The notes under the pieces were generated by a model. That model was not told the origin of the DNA and made no database searches. It saw only the letters and a list, made by a program, of their open reading frames with translations. Shown here one piece after another: positions 43,920 to 52,202 of a stretch of DNA of 64,000 nt. Origin of the DNA: JAAFIP01 sp043778205 (lineage in GTDB: Bacteria; Pseudomonadota; Gammaproteobacteria; Burkholderiales; Burkholderiaceae_C); contig JAYWGO010000068.1 in NCBI GenBank assembly GCA_043778205.1, positions 46,286-110,285 on the forward strand, read 5' to 3'. Made by a program: the position numbers and the translations under genes. The first letter of the stretch is position 1. Each line of letters begins with the position of its first letter.

Positions 43920-45209
43920 TCACTGCACAATACCCCGTTCACGCAAGCTGGTAATCTGCGCAGCGCTTAGCCCCATGCTAGATAAGACCGCTTCAGTGTC
44001 TTGCCCCACACGGGGTGCATTGCGGTAATGCAAACCCGGTGTGGCGGACAGTTTGGGCACGATGCCGGGCACCGCTAACACCGTGCCGTCGTCCATCTGC
44101 ACACTGGCAAGCATGCCGCGTGCGGCGTAGTGCGGGTCGGCAGCTATGTCGGCCACGGTGTAAATGCGGCCTGCGGGCACCGAGACCCCGTCTAGCACAG
44201 CCAGCACTTGCGCTACGGTGCGCTGCGCTGTCCAACTGCCTATGGCGGCATCGATCTGGGCCACGCGCTGTACGCGGCCGGTGTTGTCGGCCAAGGCGCT
44301 GTCTTGGGCCAGGTCGTTGCGGTCTATGGCCAGCATGAGGCGCTTGAAAATACTGTCGCCGTTGCCCGCTACCAGCACGTAGCCATCTAGGCAAGCGTAG
44401 GCGTTGCTGGGCGCTATGCCGGGCAGCGCGCTGCCTGCGGCTTGGCGCACTACGCCAAAGGCGCTGTATTCGGGCAGCAACGACTCCATGCAGTTGAACA
44501 CTGCCTCGTACAAAGCCACGTCGATCACTTGGCCTAGGCCTTTGGGTGCTGCACTGCTGCGGGTGGCGTGGCGGTGCTGCAGGGCCAGCAGCACACCAAT
44601 AACGCCGTGCAGCGCCGCCAAGGTGTCGCCCAAGCTCACCCCTACGCGCACAGGCACGCGGCCAGGCTCGGCTGTAAGGTGGCGCAGGCCGCCCATGGCC
44701 TCGGCCACTACGCCAAAGCCGGGGCGGTCTTTGTACGGGCCGGTTTGGCCGTAGCCGCTGATGCGCAGCATGACCAGGCCGGGGTTGAGTGCCAGCAGCA
44801 CGTCGGGCCCTAAGCCCCAGCCCTCCATGGCACCAGGGCGAAAGTTCTCTACCAGCACATCGGCTTCACTTACCAGCTGGCGCACTATCGCCTGCGCCTC
44901 AGGGTTTTTAAGGTCTAGCGCCAGCGACTGCTTATTACGCGACTGCATTTGCCACCACACCGAGGTGCCGTCTTTAAGGAGTCGCCAGCGACGCAACGGG
45001 TCGCCTCCTTTAGATGGCAACGGGTCGCCTCCCATAGATGGCGGCGGCTTGCCTCCCGCAGGGGGCTGTAGATCACCCGCCTCTGGTGCTTCAATCTTCA
45101 CCACCTCGGCACCAAAATCGGCCAAGGTTTTAGCCGCAAACGGGCCTGCAATCAGCTGGCCCAGCTCTATGACTTTGATGCCTGCCAGGGCTTGCGGGGC
45201 AAGGTGCAT
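43920..45209 (-). CDS. CaiB/BaiF class III CoA-transferase
   Basis: 429 residues. Family features: GIKVIELGQLIAGPFAAKTLADFGAEVVKIE, SRNKQSLALDLKNPEAQ, LVENFRPGAMEGWGLG with the catalytic Asp expected just after YGQTGPYKDRPGF, and GLRHLTAEPG. It moves CoA between carboxylic acids; the substrate is unknown. Residues 52-75 hold three 8-residue repeats encoded by 24-bp units, an expansion of the normal GGDPLRRW motif. It starts 8 bp after the PHA-system gene. Confidence 0.92.
   Translation of the reverse strand: MHLAPQALAGIKVIELGQLIAGPFAAKTLADFGAEVVKIEAPEAGDLQPPAGGKPPPSMGGDPLPSKGGDPLRRWRLLKDGTSVWWQMQSRNKQSLALDLKNPEAQAIVRQLVSEADVLVENFRPGAMEGWGLGPDVLLALNPGLVMLRISGYGQTGPYKDRPGFGVVAEAMGGLRHLTAEPGRVPVRVGVSLGDTLAALHGVIGVLLALQHRHATRSSAAPKGLGQVIDVALYEAVFNCMESLLPEYSAFGVVRQAAGSALPGIAPSNAYACLDGYVLVAGNGDSIFKRLMLAIDRNDLAQDSALADNTGRVQRVAQIDAAIGSWTAQRTVAQVLAVLDGVSVPAGRIYTVADIAADPHYAARGMLASVQMDDGTVLAVPGIVPKLSATPGLHYRNAPRVGQDTEAVLSSMGLSAAQITSLRERGIVQ
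44985..45056 (-). repeat. In-frame 24-bp tandem repeat, three units
   Basis: Within the CoA-transferase gene the minus strand encodes GGKPPPSM-GGDPLPSK-GGDPLRRW. Each unit starts GGAGGC; the last is the conserved family motif, and the first two are extra copies. Length is 72 bp, so the frame is kept. Confidence 0.85.
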
Positions 45210-45217
45210 GGCAAGCT

Positions 45218-45532
45218 TTACGCTTTTTTCTTCGCGGCAGGTTTTTTCTTCAGCAACGCGTCTAAGTTCTTGGTGATTTCGCCCTCAATTTTGTCTTTGA
45301 AAGCGCCCAGCAAAAAGCCCAGCTTGGCCTGCAGCACAAAGCTGTCTTTGGTGACCACCAAGCTGCCGTCTACGCCACTGCGTTTAAAGCCTACGTGGTC
45401 TTTGGTTTTACCTTCTTCGTAGGTGCATTCCATGTCGAACTTGGCCTCTACCTGTTCGGCCCAGGCAAAGGCTATTTTGCGGGCCTCGGCCAAGCCTAGA
45501 TCATGGGTGCGCTGTAGGTTAATGTCTGCCAC
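45218..45532 (-). CDS. Polyhydroxyalkanoic acid system family protein
   Basis: 104 residues. DINLQRTHDLGLAEARKIAFAWAEQVEAKFDMECTYEEG and the C-terminal ITKNLDALLKKK match the PHA_gran_rgn family, small proteins associated with PHA granule gene clusters. The end is Lys/Ala-rich. It lies just upstream of the CoA-transferase gene in the same direction. Confidence 0.87.
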   Translation of the reverse strand: MADINLQRTHDLGLAEARKIAFAWAEQVEAKFDMECTYEEGKTKDHVGFKRSGVDGSLVVTKDSFVLQAKLGFLLGAFKDKIEGEITKNLDALLKKKPAAKKKA

Positions 45533-45576
45533 GGGTGTCTCCTGGGGATGGTTATGGTTGAACTAAACGGTGAAAT

Positions 45577-46674
45577 TTAAAGCGAAGGCACCTTGCCTGC
45601 AGCCAAGGCCGCGCGGCGTTCGCTGCGGGGCATTTTAGCCAGTGCTTTGCAGGCAGCATAAAACTTCGGCCAGCTGCCTACCTGGGCATACAGCGCTTCA
45701 AACTGCGGCACCAGCTCGTCGTAGGCGGCCAGCGCGCCAAAGCTGGCGTTGTTGGCCTTGGCCACCCAAGCGTCGTAGCCTGCGTAGCCGTTCCACTGCG
45801 TTTTAAGCTGTTGGTAGTTACGTTCAAAGTCCTGCATTGCTTCTTTTTTCATAGCTGCTTGTGCAGGATTTCCTTGGGCCAGAGCATATATTTGTTCTAA
45901 TTTTTGGCGTGTCGCCAAGGTTAACACCCTAAACTGCTTGCGCCGGGCATCGTACTGCGCGTACTCGGCGCGGGCAGCTTCTGCACCCTCTTGCGCCAGC
46001 CACTGCGCCCCGCCAATGCGCTCTACCGCGGTAGCAAACGACTCGTTGAACATGGTGTCGTCCTGCACGTACAGCACTTGGTGGGACAGCTCATGGAAGA
46101 TCAGCCGCGCCAGCTCGCCTTCGGGGTAGTTGATAAAGGTGGACAGCAGCGGGTCGCCGCCCGCCCAGTTCATGTAGCCCAGCGTGGAATAGGCGGGCAC
46201 GCCGTACACGCTCACCTCCAAGCCTTCGGCCTGTTTGCGCGCGGCCTCGGCTTGCGCGTCCAGCGGGTTGTAGTAGCCACGGTAGCTGACACAGCCCACC
46301 ACGGCAAAACACCAGGTGTGCAGGGTGAGGGAAAACTCAGGTGCCGCCACGACATTGGTCACCACGGCGCGGCGCTGCAGGTCGGCGTAGCGGCGGTAGC
46401 TGGCGTTATCAGGCAAGCCCAGCTGGCTTGACGCAAATGCGCGAATGCGCTGGGACAGTGCTAAACGGCGCTTGGTGGCATCTGGTGTTTGGCTGTCGTC
46501 GAGCCAGTCTTGCACCGGCTTGGCCGCGTTGACCACCGCCATATGGCCCCGCACGCTTTGCCAGTAGTAGCCCAGGTTCGCGCAGCCTGACAGGCAGGCC
46601 AGTGCCGCGCTGGTAGCCGCAGCAGCTAGCAGCAGTAGCGCAGCGCGGCGCAGCAGGGTAAGTAACTTGTTCAC
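45577..46674 (-). CDS. Putative aminopeptidase lipoprotein (PF10023 type)
   Basis: 365 residues. Signal with lipobox: LACLSGC ANLGYYW. The zinc motif FHELSHQ (His194, Glu195, His198) is followed by the NESFATAVE segment that supplies a third ligand. The family sequence YYNPLDAQAEA and YSTLGYMNWAGGDPLLST are conserved. Around residues 262-276 the coding DNA is a copy of the dispersed short repeat (AQGNPAQAAMKK), so this stretch is probably an in-frame insertion. It should be an envelope metallopeptidase. Confidence 0.9.
   Translation of the reverse strand: MNKLLTLLRRAALLLLAAAATSAALACLSGCANLGYYWQSVRGHMAVVNAAKPVQDWLDDSQTPDATKRRLALSQRIRAFASSQLGLPDNASYRRYADLQRRAVVTNVVAAPEFSLTLHTWCFAVVGCVSYRGYYNPLDAQAEAARKQAEGLEVSVYGVPAYSTLGYMNWAGGDPLLSTFINYPEGELARLIFHELSHQVLYVQDDTMFNESFATAVERIGGAQWLAQEGAEAARAEYAQYDARRKQFRVLTLATRQKLEQIYALAQGNPAQAAMKKEAMQDFERNYQQLKTQWNGYAGYDAWVAKANNASFGALAAYDELVPQFEALYAQVGSWPKFYAACKALAKMPRSERRAALAAGKVPSL
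45849..45892 (-). repeat. Dispersed short repeat, copy 6, inside a coding sequence
   Basis: On the minus strand: GGCCCAAGGAAATCCTGCA then CAAGCAGCTATGAAA, matching the family core with few changes. It is read in the aminopeptidase frame as ALAQGNPAQAAMK without a stop, because the usual TATTAA end has become TATGAA. Confidence 0.75.
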
Positions 46675-46757
46675 AAGCTGCAGTGTACAAAATTAAATGC
46701 AGCACGCGGGCTTCGGTCTGTAGTAAAGTAATGACCCATGTTGGTGAAAGACTATGT

Positions 46758-47264
46758 ATGGCGTTTTCAACTACTTTTTTGCGTGCTTTAAGCTTGCGTG
46801 AGTTAAGTTCACGTGCGTCAAGTTTGCGCGCCATCGGCTTAGGGTGTGCAATGGGCTTGGGTGCCTGTGGCGGCGGTGCAGGTGACAGTTTGCTAGGCCT
46901 AGACCCCCCCATCAGCGCAGGCAGCAGTTTGGTGTGCAGTAGCTCAGGCGGCCAAGGCAGCACCCCGGCCAGCGCGATAGTTAGATTGTTTGCCACGGTG
47001 TACGAGCTTGAGGCGGGCAATATCGATGCGTTGGGCGCTTTCATTCGAAGCAGTGAAATTATTTTTGTACTGGCCAATGACTATTCGGCCACCGTCGATG
47101 GCACCCAGGTTCCCATAGACAGCGCTTGCTACCAGCTAGCGTCTAACCAGCTGGTATTGCAGTGGGGGCAGGCCAACGCAGCCTCGTCCGGCACGCTGAC
47201 TTTATCGTCTGGGCGAAGGGCATCAGGGTCAATCAACGGTAAAACTGTGCGAACCAAGCCTTAA
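46758..47264 (+). CDS. Hypothetical lipoprotein
   Basis: 168 residues from the ATG at 46758, preceded by GGTGAAAG. A basic N-region (LRALSLRELSSRASSLRA) leads to a short hydrophobic stretch and a lipobox ending LGAC (Cys37), followed by GGGAGDS. The mature part is Ser/Ala-rich with two further Cys (LVCSSSGG, DSACYQLA) and probably beta-structured. No family was recognised. It is convergent with the molybdopterin enzyme gene. Confidence 0.72.
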   Translation: MAFSTTFLRALSLRELSSRASSLRAIGLGCAMGLGACGGGAGDSLLGLDPPISAGSSLVCSSSGGQGSTPASAIVRLFATVYELEAGNIDALGAFIRSSEIIFVLANDYSATVDGTQVPIDSACYQLASNQLVLQWGQANAASSGTLTLSSGRRASGSINGKTVRTKP

Positions 47265-47289
47265 GGCCCGTGCTGATAGGCGCTTTACT

Positions 47290-49356
47290 TTAAGCCGCAG
47301 CCACCTCTACCGCGCAGTCATAAAACACCGGCCCACGTCCCATGTCGGTCAGGTGCTGGCTGGTCACTTGGTTTACGTTGGTGCCGCGCAGCCCCAGCTT
47401 GCGCCACCAAATCCCCAGGCCGTTGACCACACCCGGCCGGGCACGCGGGCTGATGCGCAGTGTGCAGTGGTAGGTACCGCGCTGGTTAAACACTTGCACG
47501 GTACAGCCGTCTGCCAAGCCGCGCTGGGCAGCATCTGCAGCATGCATTTCCAGCAGCGGCTCACCTTCGATGGCACGCAGACTTTTGACATTGACGAATG
47601 TCGAATTTAAGAAGTTGCGCGCAGGTGGCGAGATCATGGCCAGAGGGTACTGCGCCGATGCGCCGGGTGCCTCGTAGTTGGGCACGTGGTCGGGCAAACC
47701 GTCTTGGCCCTGCTGGGCCAGGCGGGCGCTGAAAAATTCGCACTTGCCCGAAGGCGTGGGGAACTTGCCCTGTGCAAACGGCGCATCGGGCACCGCCAGC
47801 GGTGCAAAACCCTCGCTCAGTAGCTGGTCAAAATCTACCGTGCCGTCAAAGGCTGCACGGCACAGGGTCTCGTCGCTGTCGTTAAAGCAGGCATCGGCGT
47901 AGCCCATGCGCGCGGCCAGTTCGCGAAATATTTGTGTGTTGGGCTTGCTCTCACCTACGGGCGCAATGGCAGGGCGGTTCAGCAGCACATCGGTGTGGCC
48001 GTAGCTTAAGTGAATGTCCCAGTGCTCTAGCTGTGTGGTGGCTGGCAATATGTAGTCGGCGTAGTCAGCAGTGTCGGTTTGAAAGTGCTCTAGCACCACG
48101 GTAAACAGGTCTTCTCTGGCAAAGCCCTGCACCACTTTGCCTGACTCTGGCGCTACCGCTACCGGGTTGCTGTTGTACACCACCAGGGCTTGCACTGCAG
48201 GGCCAAATTCAGGCGAGGTTTCGCGCAGCAAATCGTTGCCAATGGTGCTCATGTTGATGGTGCGTGGGGTCTGAGCGCCCAGCAAATCAGGCCGCTGCAA
48301 AGCGTTTTTATTGACCGGGAACATGCCCGAGCTGGACAGCAGCAAGCCGCCTGCACGGTGGCGCCATGCGCCAACCAAAGCAGGCAGGCAGGCCACAGCG
48401 CGCGTAGCGTTGCCGCCGCCGCGCACCCGCTGCATGCCATAGTTTAGGCGAATGGCGGCAGGGGTTTGGTTAACCAGACTCATGCCATAGTCACGCGCTA
48501 AAGATGTGATTTGCCCAGTGGTTACCCCGCACACTTGCGCTGCCCGCTCAGGGCTCCACTGCAGCACGCGCGCTTTAAGCTGCTCCCAGCCCACGGTGTG
48601 CTGGGCGATGTAATCGTGGTCGAGCCAGTCGTTGCGCACCAGCTCGTGCATGATGGCCAGCGCCAGCGCGGCATCGGTGCCAGGCAGCAGCTGAATATGT
48701 TCGTGGCATTTGTCGGCTGTTTCGGTTTTGCGCGGGTCGATGCAAATGAGTTTGGCCCCTGCCCGCTTGGCCTCTTGCACGTAGCGCCAAAAATGCAGGT
48801 TGCTGGTGATGCTGTTGCTGCCCCAAATAATAATCAGCTTGCTTTGCGCAAAAAACTCCACCTTCATGCCCACTTTGCCGCCCAAGGTGTAGTTAAGCCC
48901 CTCGCCGCCAGCAGACGAGCAAATGGTGCGGTCAAGCAAAGAGGCCCCTAGCTTGTGCCAAAAGCGGGCCGCCATACCCTCGGCTTGCACCAAGCCCATG
49001 GTGCCGGCATAGCTGTAAGGCAGTATGGCCTGTGGGTTGTGCGCGGCAATGGCTTGCAGCCGCGCGGCAATGTCGCCCAGTGCCTCGTCCCAGCTTACGC
49101 GGGCAAACTGGCCTGCGCCTTTGGGCCCGACCCTTTTCAGGGGATGCAAGATGCGCTCGCCGTGGTAAGTGCGCTCAGTGTACTTGGCCACCTTGGCACA
49201 CAGCGTACCGTGCGTGTGCGCGTGTGCAGGGTTGCCGTGCACGCGCAGGGCTACGCCGTCTTGCACGTCAGTTAGCAAAGCGCAGGTGTCGGGACAGTCG
49301 TGCGGGCAGGCACCGCGCACTACGCTTACTACTTTTGGGTTCAAAGGGCTTTCCAT
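47290..49356 (-). CDS. Molybdopterin-dependent oxidoreductase
   Basis: 688 residues. An N-terminal [4Fe-4S] site CPHDCPDTC (Cys17, 21, 25) plus Cys53 in GTLCAK is followed by the Mo-bis-MGD domains: YAGTMGLVQAEGMAARF, RTICSSAGGEGLNY, IIIWGSNSITSNLHFW, YNSNPVAVAPE and the C-terminal MoCo-dinucleotide-binding domain. No Tat signal is seen, so it is cytoplasmic. The substrate is unknown; such single-subunit enzymes are often annotated as formate-dehydrogenase-like or BisC-like. Confidence 0.92.
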   Translation of the reverse strand: MESPLNPKVVSVVRGACPHDCPDTCALLTDVQDGVALRVHGNPAHAHTHGTLCAKVAKYTERTYHGERILHPLKRVGPKGAGQFARVSWDEALGDIAARLQAIAAHNPQAILPYSYAGTMGLVQAEGMAARFWHKLGASLLDRTICSSAGGEGLNYTLGGKVGMKVEFFAQSKLIIIWGSNSITSNLHFWRYVQEAKRAGAKLICIDPRKTETADKCHEHIQLLPGTDAALALAIMHELVRNDWLDHDYIAQHTVGWEQLKARVLQWSPERAAQVCGVTTGQITSLARDYGMSLVNQTPAAIRLNYGMQRVRGGGNATRAVACLPALVGAWRHRAGGLLLSSSGMFPVNKNALQRPDLLGAQTPRTINMSTIGNDLLRETSPEFGPAVQALVVYNSNPVAVAPESGKVVQGFAREDLFTVVLEHFQTDTADYADYILPATTQLEHWDIHLSYGHTDVLLNRPAIAPVGESKPNTQIFRELAARMGYADACFNDSDETLCRAAFDGTVDFDQLLSEGFAPLAVPDAPFAQGKFPTPSGKCEFFSARLAQQGQDGLPDHVPNYEAPGASAQYPLAMISPPARNFLNSTFVNVKSLRAIEGEPLLEMHAADAAQRGLADGCTVQVFNQRGTYHCTLRISPRARPGVVNGLGIWWRKLGLRGTNVNQVTSQHLTDMGRGPVFYDCAVEVAAA

Positions 49357-49417
49357 AGCTTGTTTACACTTTGCAACATGTTGATAATGTGATTAGTTAT
49401 TTAACATAAGAGCATAT

Positions 49418-50560
49418 ATGCCATCACGTAGACAATTTTGCATCGCTTCAACGCTCACCACAACCCTAGGCCCTTGGCAAAGTACGCAAGCCCAATCCGC
49501 AAATAAAATTATCCTTGGCCAGTCTGCGCCTTTTACCGGCCCCGCAGCCCAGCTAGGCATCCAGTTTTTTGAAGGCGCCAAGCTGTATTTTGAAGCGGTA
49601 AATGCCAAAGGCGGCATCGGCGGCAAAACGATAGAACTGCTGAAATTAGACGACGGCTATGAACCTGAACGTAGTGTAGCCAATACCAAACAGTTTATCG
49701 CCGAAGGTGTATTTGCGCTGTTTGGCTATATTGGAACGCCTACCAGCGTTGCGGCTTTGCCGTTGGCTACCGAGGCAAAAATACCGTTTTTTGCGCCATT
49801 CACCGGTGCGCAAGCTTTGCGCGATCCTTTTAACCGCTACGCAGTGCACGTGCGCGCCTCTTATTTTGACGAAACGGCAGCTATCGTTAAACAGAACACC
49901 TCGTTAGGTATCAAGAAAATTGCAGTGTTTTACCAAAACGATGCTTACGGCAAAGCCGGACTAGAAGGGGTTGAGCGCGCGTTAAAAGAGTTAAATTTGA
50001 AGATTGCAGGCTTGGGCACCGTGGAACGTAACTCGGTAGATGTTAAAAAAGCGGTCGCCGACATCATGGTCCAACAGCCTGAGTCGATTGTGCAGATAGG
50101 CGCGTACAAGGGGTGTGCTGCATTTATCCGCGAGGCCCGTAAGGCTGGCTTTAGCGGGACTTTTTACAATGTGTCGTTTGTAGGTACCAAGGCATTGTCT
50201 GTTGAACTAGGCAAAGATGCGCGTGGCGTGGTGGTCAGCCAAGTAATGCCGTTTCCATTTGCCGCCAATACGCCTCTAGTAACAGAGTACCAAGCTGCGG
50301 TACAGGCAGTGGCAGCAACCAACAAGGAAGTTAGCATCAATTACTCTAGCTTGGAAGGCTTTGTAGCCGCTAAAGTCTTTACAGAAGTGCTGGGGCGGGC
50401 CGGGCGTAATCCAACCCGTGAAGCATTTATAAGCGCTGTAGAGGGCATTCAAAACGTGATGCTGGGTGGGTTTTTGGTTAATTTTGGACCGAAAAATCAT
50501 TCGGGCTCGAAGTTTGTGGAGATGACTCTGCTTACCGAAGACGGACGTGTACGCCATTAA
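49418..50560 (+). CDS. LivK-type periplasmic binding protein
   Basis: 380 residues. The start (SRRQFCIASTLTTTLG) has a twin-arginine motif and likely directs export. The Leu/Ile/Val-binding fold is clear: ILGQSAPFTGPAAQLG, FFEGAKLYFEAVNAKGGIGG, and LDDGYEPERSVAN. No permease or ATPase genes are adjacent, so it is a solitary binding protein, perhaps for signalling or a shared transporter. It is divergent from the molybdopterin enzyme gene (61-bp gap) and is followed by a decayed paralogue. Confidence 0.9.
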   Translation: MPSRRQFCIASTLTTTLGPWQSTQAQSANKIILGQSAPFTGPAAQLGIQFFEGAKLYFEAVNAKGGIGGKTIELLKLDDGYEPERSVANTKQFIAEGVFALFGYIGTPTSVAALPLATEAKIPFFAPFTGAQALRDPFNRYAVHVRASYFDETAAIVKQNTSLGIKKIAVFYQNDAYGKAGLEGVERALKELNLKIAGLGTVERNSVDVKKAVADIMVQQPESIVQIGAYKGCAAFIREARKAGFSGTFYNVSFVGTKALSVELGKDARGVVVSQVMPFPFAANTPLVTEYQAAVQAVAATNKEVSINYSSLEGFVAAKVFTEVLGRAGRNPTREAFISAVEGIQNVMLGGFLVNFGPKNHSGSKFVEMTLLTEDGRVRH

Positions 50561-50715
50561 AAAAATAGAGGTGGATCGAAACCTCTGAACAGCTTTCCGC
50601 GAAAGATAAGTAAAGCCCTGGCTATAGACACGGCGCTGGCGGCCAAACCCGAATCGCGGCTGGTTATCAGCGACTTTGTGGGTGCTGCCGCCGCTGCCAA
50701 AGACGCGCGCTAAAG

Positions 50716-50913
50716 GCTACCGCGGCCCGCACCTTGGCTGAAGCCATCCGCAAAGCAGGCAAAGACATCACCCGCGCCAAACTTAAGAAAGCCATCGACA
50801 GCATGACGGAGTAGTGCCTGGGCGGCTTTAGGGTGCACTTTAACGGCGACAGGGTGGGCTCTAAGCTGGTAGAGCTGAGTTTGATTGGCTCGCAAAGGAA
50901 AGTTCGGGAGTGA
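50716..50913 (+). pseudogene. Fragment of a second LivK-type binding protein with internal stop
   Basis: In frame, the DNA encodes ATAARTLAEAIRKAGKDITR, AKLKKAIDSMTE, an in-frame TAG (50812-50814), then LGGFRVHFNGDRVGSKLVEL. This is the C-terminal end of a LivK-type protein; compare MLGGFLVNFGPKNHSGSKFVEM in the intact gene just upstream. The N-terminal two thirds is missing. The preceding 110 bp encodes no recognisable continuation. Confidence 0.8.
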
Positions 50914-50994
50914 AAAAATACCACCAGGTACGCAAAATACCCTCATGCACGACCGGGCGTGGGAAAGGCTAAACTAAAACCCTAGGAGCCCGCT

Positions 50995-52182
50995 ATGAAG
51001 ACCATTGATTCCATCGTCACCCAAGCCGCCAGCATCGCTGCCATTCGCCGCGATATTCATGCGCACCCTGAGCTGTGTTTCCAAGAGGTGCGCACTGCAG
51101 ATGTAGTGGCCAGCAAACTGACTGAATGGGGCATTCCCATCCACCGAGGTATGGGCGTAACAGGGGTGGTGGGGATTGTTAAAGCGGGTACGTCCAGCAA
51201 AGCCATTGGCCTGCGGGCTGACATGGACGCGCTGCCGATGCAAGAGTCCAACACCTTTGCCCACGCCAGCCAATACCCCAACAAAATGCACTCCTGCGGC
51301 CACGATGGCCACACCGCCATGCTGCTGGCGGCGGCGCAGCACTTTGCCAAGCACCGCAATTTTGACGGCACGGTGTATTTGATTTTCCAACCCGCTGAAG
51401 AAGGCGGTGGCGGCGCGCGGGTGATGATTGAAGACGGCTTGTTCGAGCAGTTCCCGATGGACGCTGTATTTGGCATGCACAACTGGCCAGGTACCGAGAT
51501 CGGCAAATTTGCCGTAAGCCCTGGCCCGGTGATGGCATCGACCAGTGAGTTCAAAATCACCGTCCATGGCAAAGGCGGCCATGCCGCGCTACCGCACAAC
51601 AGCGTAGACCCCATCCCCGTGGCTTCGGCCTTGGTGCAAGCTTTTCAAACCATCATCAGCCGAAATAAAAAGCCCATTGATGCAGGTGTGATCAGTGTGA
51701 CGATGATCCATGCAGGCGAGGCTACCAACGTAATACCCCAAAGCTGCGAGCTGCAAGGCACAGTGCGCACCTTCACGGTAGAGGTGCTGGACATGATTGA
51801 AAAGCGCATGCGGGAGATGTCTACCAGCCTATGTGAAAGCTATGGCGCGAAGTGCGATTTTGAATTTTTGCGTAACTACCCGCCTACCATTAACAGCGCT
51901 AAAGAAGCCGAGTTTGCACGCGGTGTTATGACCGACATCGTAGGCGAGAAAAACGTCATTGTGCAAGAGCCCACCATGGGCGCTGAAGACTTTGCCTACA
52001 TGCTGCAAGCCAAGCCTGGTTGCTATGTGTTTATTGCCAACGGCGACGGCAGCCACCGCGAGATGGGCCACGGCGGCGGGCCGTGCATGCTGCACAACCC
52101 CAGCTACGACTTTAACGACGATCTTATTCCCCTGGGCGCTACTTATTGGGTAAGATTAGCAGAGGCGTGGTTGTCACGCTAA
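50995..52182 (+). CDS. M20-family amidohydrolase (hippurate hydrolase-like)
   Basis: 395 residues. Metal-binding and catalytic motifs of M20D: RRDIHAHPEL, RADMDALPM, HSCGHDGHTAMLL, FQPAEEGGGGA, GMHNWPG, and the late MGAEDFAYML. There is no signal peptide, so it is cytoplasmic. It hydrolyses N-acyl amino acids or similar amides. It precedes the mag operon by 20 bp, but no functional tie is evident. Confidence 0.95.
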   Translation: MKTIDSIVTQAASIAAIRRDIHAHPELCFQEVRTADVVASKLTEWGIPIHRGMGVTGVVGIVKAGTSSKAIGLRADMDALPMQESNTFAHASQYPNKMHSCGHDGHTAMLLAAAQHFAKHRNFDGTVYLIFQPAEEGGGGARVMIEDGLFEQFPMDAVFGMHNWPGTEIGKFAVSPGPVMASTSEFKITVHGKGGHAALPHNSVDPIPVASALVQAFQTIISRNKKPIDAGVISVTMIHAGEATNVIPQSCELQGTVRTFTVEVLDMIEKRMREMSTSLCESYGAKCDFEFLRNYPPTINSAKEAEFARGVMTDIVGEKNVIVQEPTMGAEDFAYMLQAKPGCYVFIANGDGSHREMGHGGGPCMLHNPSYDFNDDLIPLGATYWVRLAEAWLSR

Positions 52183-52202
52183 AAAATCTAAAGGGGGAGG
52201 CC

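Noticed and set aside
46409..47077. 222-codon minus-strand ORF across the lipoprotein gene
   Set aside because: It overlaps both the aminopeptidase start and the lipoprotein gene and has no motif.
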